Assembly (NCBI GenBank): GCA_017893485.1
Contig: CM030368.1
Span: forward strand, 173,568,004-173,632,003
Reading direction: 5' to 3'
Length of the DNA stretch: 64,000 nt
Source of the DNA: Hemerocallis citrina
Taxonomy: Eukaryota > Streptophyta > Magnoliopsida > Asparagales > Asphodelaceae
Shown here: positions 59,258-64,000 of the stretch, one piece after another
Layout of the letters: each line of letters opens with the position of its first letter
How positions within the stretch are numbered: position 1 is the stretch's first letter
Notes under the pieces: model-generated
Databases searched by the model: none
What the model saw: the letters and a program-made list of their open reading frames with translations, nothing else
Told to the model about the DNA's origin: nothing
Position numbers and translations under genes: made by a program

Positions 59258-61020
59258 CTAAAATTCGATTATCACCCTGTCACCAATGGCAAACGATACC
59301 CCTGCCAAGAAGATATCTTTAGTACGCGTGACCCCCTGCCAGAACCCCGACATAGACCCAATATTTTTCTGTTTTTGATGCACACTACCATTTCTAATAT
59401 ATGCCTCCTTTACTAGCCCCGCCCATTTAGCCTTTGATCTTGTTTTCAATTTCCACCACCACTTACACAGTAGTGCCTGAGTCATTTGTCGAAGATTGAT
59501 AACTCTCAACCCTCCAAATTCCTTTTGCCTACATACTATCCCCCATTTGATAAGGAAATATCCTTTGCCATTCGTCCCCGACCCATACCACTGAAAGCGA
59601 TGTCTAAGTCTATCAATTTTCTTAATTTCCCACACTGGTATTTCGTAGAATGATAGAAGGTACAATGGTATCGAACTTATAACCGAATTAAGCATAATGA
59701 TTCTTCCACCGATGGATAGCATTGTCCCTTTGCATCTGTCCAGTCTTTTGGCAATTTTATCAATTATTTCATTCCAATCCACTCGTCGTGGTCTCTTGCT
59801 GCCAACATACCAAGATTCTTAATTGGCAATACTTGAATAGGACAATTCAGGATACCTGCAATACTGTTCCCAGCCTCCCCAGTATCTCCCAATAAATTAA
59901 TTGTGCACTTGTGAAAATTAACCTTCAACCCGGACCACTCCTCAAAAAGATACAATCCCCACTTCAACAGCTTGACAATGTCACATTCTCCGAAAATAAG
60001 TGTGTAATCAGCATATTGTACGTTAATAACCACTGAAACCCCCCTCCTCACTCCCAACCCATTAATGAGCTCCATATCTTTGTATGATTGTAACATTCTA
60101 TGTAAGCCGTCCGCCACCAGGGGTAAATAGCAGTGGTGATAGGGGATCCCCCTGTCGCAGCCCTCTCCTACATCTGATCTCATTGACAGGTGTCCCATTG
60201 ACTAGGATCCTCACCTTTCCTGTGTTAAGCAAGGTCTGAATCCATCCTATCCACCTGTTCCCGAAGCCTCGCCTCGTAAGGACCTCCAGTAGGAAATTCC
60301 ATTCAACCTTATAATATGCCTTTTCGAAATCTAACTTAAGCATATATCCCGCCTTCCTACGTGTCTTGGTGTCCTATATCACCTCCTAGACTAGTGCCAC
60401 CCCCTCTACAATGTCCCTTCCAACAATAAATCATGTTTGATATTCCTCCACTATATCCCAAATTAAACCTCTCAGTCTATTTGCTAGTACCTTTGTGATG
60501 ATCTTCACAAGTAGTTAATCATACAGATAGGTCTGAATTCCCCAATATGTTTGGCTCCCAGTTTTTTTGGAATTAGGCACACATTCGCATAGTTCAACCT
60601 ATCCAGTTCTAATGTTCCCTCGTAGAACGCACTAAAGACTTCCATTATATCTATCTTCACAGTTTCCCAGAACTGCTTATAGAATAGGATTGGGAATCCA
60701 TCTGGTCCTGGGGCCTTATCCTGCCCCATTTCCTAAATTGTTGTCTTGACCTCTTCCAAAGTGAATGGGTCCTGTAGTGACCTTATTCTGTCTCTAGTAT
60801 CTTCCCCTACCTCCTCCCATAGGTTCTCGGCAGCCCCACATTGTCTCTCCCTATTCTAACCGAACAGCTCCTTATATGTCTGATAGACGTGTTTTGCAAT
60901 CTGCTGCTCTTCTGATACGATTTCCCCCTCAATATTCAATGAATGGATGAAGTTATTTCTACGTTGCATGCTTGCGACTTTGTAGAAGTACTTGGTTTTT
61001 GCATCTACTTCAGCTAGCCA
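59258..61020 (-). pseudogene. LINE ORF2 reverse transcriptase with mutated YADD
   Basis: In order: RWLAEVDAKTKYFYKVASMQ (partly at the truncated 5' end), GQDKAPGPDGFPILFYKQFW, MLKLDFEKAYYKVEW, RRGLRQGDPLSPLLF, QYADYTLIFGE and ITRF-free thumb sequence GGRIIMLNSVISSIPLYLL, then GLRVINLRQMTQALLCKWWW. At 60004-60015 the catalytic YADD reads YADY, losing one metal-binding aspartate. Frameshifts at about 60110 and 59770 and several stops are further damage. Confidence 0.88.
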
Positions 61021-61036
61021 TCTCATTGGTGCTTTG

Positions 61037-61377
61037 TTTGAGGAACTAACTATTTGAAAAGGTATTGGGATCAATGATTTAATTTTGAAAAAGAAAAGGT
61101 GTAGGAAGAAGGTTTGTAAAGAGAATTGGGAGTGTGCTGTAAATTTATAATGGATTGATATGAAATGGGCATAGAAGTGTAAAGGGCCATCTTGAATAAG
61201 GCTACAATCTACTACCTTCTAGGATGCAAGAGAATTTTACTTCACTAAATAAGACCTACTTTCTTCTATTACTCTGTAAATTCAATACAAATGTACATTC
61301 AATGTGAACTAGGTTTACAAATGATATAGAAGGGCATACATGGTTTATAAAGTAGTAGTAAATGATATAAGGGAAGA
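61037..61377. other. Downstream flank of the second kinase copy
   Basis: From about 61100 the sequence GAATTGGGAGTGTGCTGTAA, CTTGAATAAG and TTTACAAATGATATAGAA matches the flank downstream of the intact kinase at 20100-20367. It shows that the duplication included non-coding 3' sequence. Confidence 0.7.
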
Positions 61378-61570
61378 TTACTCATCCTCTGACTCTGAGA
61401 TGGTTGCTAACTCTGTAAGAGAAGAACCCGCACAAGATTGTCTTATAGATTCAGGTTCTGAATTAGAGAGGAAAGGTTTTGGTGGCATCTCCAAAGAATC
61501 GACATCAGCTTCTAGCATCTCTATAACTCTGCTCATGGATGGATGGTTGGACGGTCTCATCTGAATGCAC
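61378..61570 (-). pseudogene. 3' end of a second LRK10-like kinase, cut by a retrotransposon
   Basis: The last 60 or so codons read [36 protein letters not shown] and [15 protein letters not shown], nearly identical to the C-terminus of the intact kinase at 20368. The stop codon is in the same place. The copy ends at 61570, where the LTR of the Tat-like element begins with TGTTAC. Because an insertion, not a deletion, explains this edge, the rest of the gene may lie beyond the right end of the window. Confidence 0.85.
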
Positions 61571-62267
61571 TGTTACAAAAGTGTTGCAATTTTATTTACA
61601 AATACTTCGAAAAGAAATCCAATACGATTAAGAGGTACAAAATTAGAAAAGAAGGAGAAGAGGAAGAAAAAACTTTAAAATAAACAAAATTGGATGGAAA
61701 TGAATTAACAAAATTATAAACCAGATGATTATTAAAGTAGAGGAGCGTTGAGATTTGTGTAGCACACAATCTCCTTAAAACAATTTTTGCCTCGTTCGGG
61801 TTCTGGAGGTAGTTGATGCATCTGTTTCCCAGGATGCAACGGCGAAGAGTGTTCACGCAGACACCACGTAATGCTCTCGAACTGGTAGCGTTAGAACTCT
61901 ATCATCAAATGCTCTCAAACTGGCAAACGGGTCTGACCCGGCCCATTAGGGTCAGATACCCATTTGCCCATGCCTATAAATACCAGGCCCCCTCCTCACT
62001 TTCAAAGGTAATGAATCTTTCTCCACCTGAACCCTAGCTGATCAGTCTCTTTTTCAATGACTGACTAGATCGTCGGACAGCCTTTTGCCGGGATCTCTCC
62101 CGGTATTTCTAGGCCTTTTGCAGGTACCTCGACTGTCCGAGCTCCAGCATCTCTTCGGAGCCAACCTCAAGAAACCAACCCGAACCAAGGTCAAGATCCA
62201 TCCCTTCTACTTCACAAATTACAAGAACTCACACTTGTTGCTCCCCAATCGAAAACAAGCAGCATCA
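61571..62267 (+). repeat. 5' LTR of the Tat-like element
   Basis: Runs from TGTTACAAAAGTG to AGCAGCATCA, just before the primer site. GCCTATAAATACCAGG at 61972-61987 is a good TATA region. The preceding TGCAC would be the left target copy. Confidence 0.7.
61974..61981 (+). promoter_or_regulatory. TATA box of the Tat-like LTR
   Basis: CTATAAAT sits about 290 bp before the LTR end, in the usual place for the retroelement promoter. Confidence 0.6.
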
Positions 62268-62269
62268 GG

Positions 62270-62288
62270 TTGGCACCGTCTGTGGGAA
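62270..62288 (+). other. Primer binding site of the Tat-like element
   Basis: TTGGCACCGTCTGTGGGAA closely resembles the TTGGCGCCGTCTGTGGGAA site found right after the LTR of many plant gypsy elements. Confidence 0.8.
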
Positions 62289-62446
62289 GCCGAATGACTC
62301 GATCCTAAGCTCGGATCCCTCTTGAAGCCGAGCCCTCCCATGGTTGGCTCCCAAAGCCAGAAGAGCCTTCACCGCTGAACGCCATCCAGACCCACCTCCC
62401 TCTCACAGCCATGTGAACACTCAGGGATCTAACTGAACACCAGCCA

Positions 62447-63751
62447 ATGGTATGCGCGGGACCAGGTCTGAGCACCTCACACTCGGTTACCAAAGACTTG
62501 CGGCACGTCATCAACCACCGGCAGCTCGGAAGCGACCTTCGTCTCCAGCTCAGCCGATCAAGGAGCCGGGCGGTTCCCTCCGATCGAGCTCCTACTCATA
62601 GCATTCTCCCATCACGAAGCAAGGAGCACAACCACAGCCACTCCCCTAGGGGTGGTTCACCTCTGCATGGCCAGGACGAACAGGCTCCAGTCACGAGAGC
62701 CGAGTTCTGAGATTTCAGGAACGAGATCCTCCGAGCCTTCGAAGGCGGCCACAGATTCAAACAGCAAACCGCCAGCCCAAGGTGCAAAGAGGGTCGGGGT
62801 CCCAAATCTCACGGTTCGTCCCAGCCACTGCGGCATACCGAAGCCGTCCTCCACCACCTCCAGGAGATGGAGAATTGCCTCGCCCACATTAACGAGGGAG
62901 GACCACAAACCGACCGGGTGCACCAGCCAAGCCAACCCTTGTTCTCCCCCCAAATTCTAGACATTGAGATTCCCAAGAATTTCAGGCTGCATCAGTTCGA
63001 CACCTACAATGGCGAGAGTGTTCCAGCTGATCAAATGGAAGGGTTCCAAACTCTCATGATGATTAACAGTGCATCGGATCCTCTCCTATGTCGCGCCTAC
63101 CCTGCCACCCTGTATGATCCGGCTCGGGAATGGTTCTTAAAGCTCGCCTCGAGCTCAGTTTTCTCGTTCAGCCAACTCGAAGCAAACTTTCTTGCCCACT
63201 TCGTGACCAGTAGTAAGGTCGAGAAAACGAGCGCGTCCCTTCCAGACCTCAAACAGAAAGAAGGATAGCCCCTCTGCGACTTTGTGCGGAGGTTCACGAT
63301 CGAAGCAAGGGCCATCTCGTCCCTCGATGCAAGTGTCGCCTCGACGGCCTTTCGGCACAATGTTTGCCTCGGCCGGTTGAAGGTCTTCTTGGCCAAGAAA
63401 CTACCCCTAGCCTTTTCCGACCTCCACAATAGGGTTGAAATGTACATCCGGGCCGAGGAGGCCCTGCACCCCGAAGGCCTAAAAGAAATCCCAAGCAAGG
63501 GGAAGAGGAAGATCGAAGAATCTGAGCCTATGAAGAAGGCCCAAAAAGATTTGTCTGCCCAGAAACGCTCCCCGCCAATCCCCCATTTCGAGAGGTACAC
63601 TCCGCTGACAAAAAATGTGTCGGCCATCTTCCTGGAAATCGAGGACAAGGGTATCGTCCACCTTCCTCCCTGGCCTAACAGCAACAAGAAGAGGGACCGG
63701 AGGTTCTACAATCTCTTCCATCGAGACAATGGGCATGAGACAGATAATTGT
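62447..63751 (+). pseudogene. Tat-type gag with two stops, truncated by an LTR
   Basis: One frame runs from 62447 to 63751 with stops at 62708-62710 (TGA) and 63266-63268 (TAG). It contains IPKNFRLHQFDTYNGE, SDPLLCRAYPATLYDPAREW, SFSQLEANFLAHF, YIRAEEALHPEG and FYNLFHRDNGHETDNC, the order of the Tat retrotrans_gag domain and the start of its CCHC knuckle. The inserted LTR begins right after the knuckle cysteine at GATAATTGT. Confidence 0.85.
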
Positions 63752-64000
63752 TGTAACACCCAAGATTTTTAAATAATATTTTTGAGATTAATAAATGGAT
63801 TAAAATGATTTTTGATGATTTAATAAATATTTTTCTGAAATTTATCTTTTACACGTGCAAAACACGTGCAAATATTTTCTTGGAAAGTTCAAAGTTAGGA
63901 ATTATTTTGGGAAAACCTATTATTTATTAGTAGGTATTATTTGTGAATTTTCTGGATTTTTCTGATATTTATTTGACCTATTTGAAAATATTACAAAAAT
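63752..64000 (+). mobile_element. Start of another long LTR, running off the window
   Basis: TGTAACACCCAAGATTTTTA at 63752 has the start signature of the long gypsy-type LTRs and interrupts gag; the left target copy would be ATTGT (63747-63751). The remaining sequence is AT-rich and non-coding, with an ACACGTGCAAA repeat. Confidence 0.7.

Larger units (their letters stand above)
51644..61020 (-). mobile_element. 5'-truncated L1-type LINE, interrupted by a gypsy element
   Basis: A 16-bp duplication TCTCATTGGTGCTTTG flanks the element (51628-51643 and 61021-61036), and a T run at 51644-51655 is its poly(A) tail. Without the nested gypsy insertion the LINE is about 2.9 kb and encodes only reverse transcriptase onward, so it was truncated on insertion. 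The gypsy element entered near the ORF2 C-terminus with TSD GCAAT (52054-52058 and 58537-58541). The LINE itself landed beside the second receptor-kinase copy. Confidence 0.93.
61571..63751 (+). mobile_element. Tat-like Ty3/gypsy element: 5' LTR and gag
   Basis: An LTR (61571-62267), a primer site and a gag frame follow one another on the plus strand. The gag type (SDPLLCRAYPATLYDPAREW) is that of the Tat lineage. The element is cut inside gag by another LTR at 63752, so pol, if present, is outside the window. Confidence 0.85.

Overview
This is a plant nuclear window, most likely from a dicot with a repeat-rich genome. It holds one convincing host gene, a three-exon LRK10-like (GUB_WAK) receptor kinase on the minus strand at 20368-22745. 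Almost everything else is layered transposable elements. All are decayed, but many still have recognisable ends and target-site duplications (TSDs). I saw no rRNA, tRNA, CRISPR array or bacterial-style operon.

Layout. 1-942: end of a long LTR. 1047-about 9540: a decayed Copia element (protease, integrase, RT, RNase H, 3' LTR), interrupted by a Mutator-like MITE (2360-3506), a solo LTR (4894-7768, TSD GTGTC) and a small MITE in its 3' LTR (9297-9467). 9.6-10.5 kb: an array of decayed palindromes. 10.5-15.4 kb: GC-rich non-coding sequence split by a solo LTR (11553-14352, TSD AGATC). 15370-18386: a gag-only Copia element with both LTRs. 18476-19828: an internally deleted hAT transposon (8-bp TSD). 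20368-22745: the receptor kinase. 23290-about 29690: a near full-length but broken L1-type LINE. 29733-31891: two LTR remnants. 32053-35327: a small LTR retrotransposon carrying fragments of two host genes, SWI3D (ZZ finger) and FBL11 (leucine-rich repeats). 35566-41153: a long LTR relic with AT microsatellites and two hAT-type MITEs.

41.3-47.9 kb: a hAT transposase remnant split by a solo LTR (42843-47435, TSD ATTAA), which is itself split by another solo LTR (45549-47140, TSD CCCAC). 48076-51393: a further solo LTR inside a palindrome-rich sequence. 51644-61020: a 5'-truncated LINE (16-bp TSD) interrupted by a Ty3/gypsy element (52059-58536, TSD GCAAT). That gypsy element has lost most of pol and most of its 3' LTR, and its gag-pol carries two intron-like insertions. 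61.06-61.57 kb: the 3' end of a second LRK10-like gene, cut by a Tat-like gypsy element (5' LTR 61571-62267, PBS, gag) that is in turn cut at 63752 by another LTR running off the window.

The insertions give a relative chronology. Old Copia, hAT and LINE bodies come first. Long-LTR gypsy elements inserted later and mostly collapsed to solo LTRs. MITEs landed in several of these. The elements most worth following are the gene-capturing LTR retrotransposon and the intron-like segments in the gypsy gag-pol.
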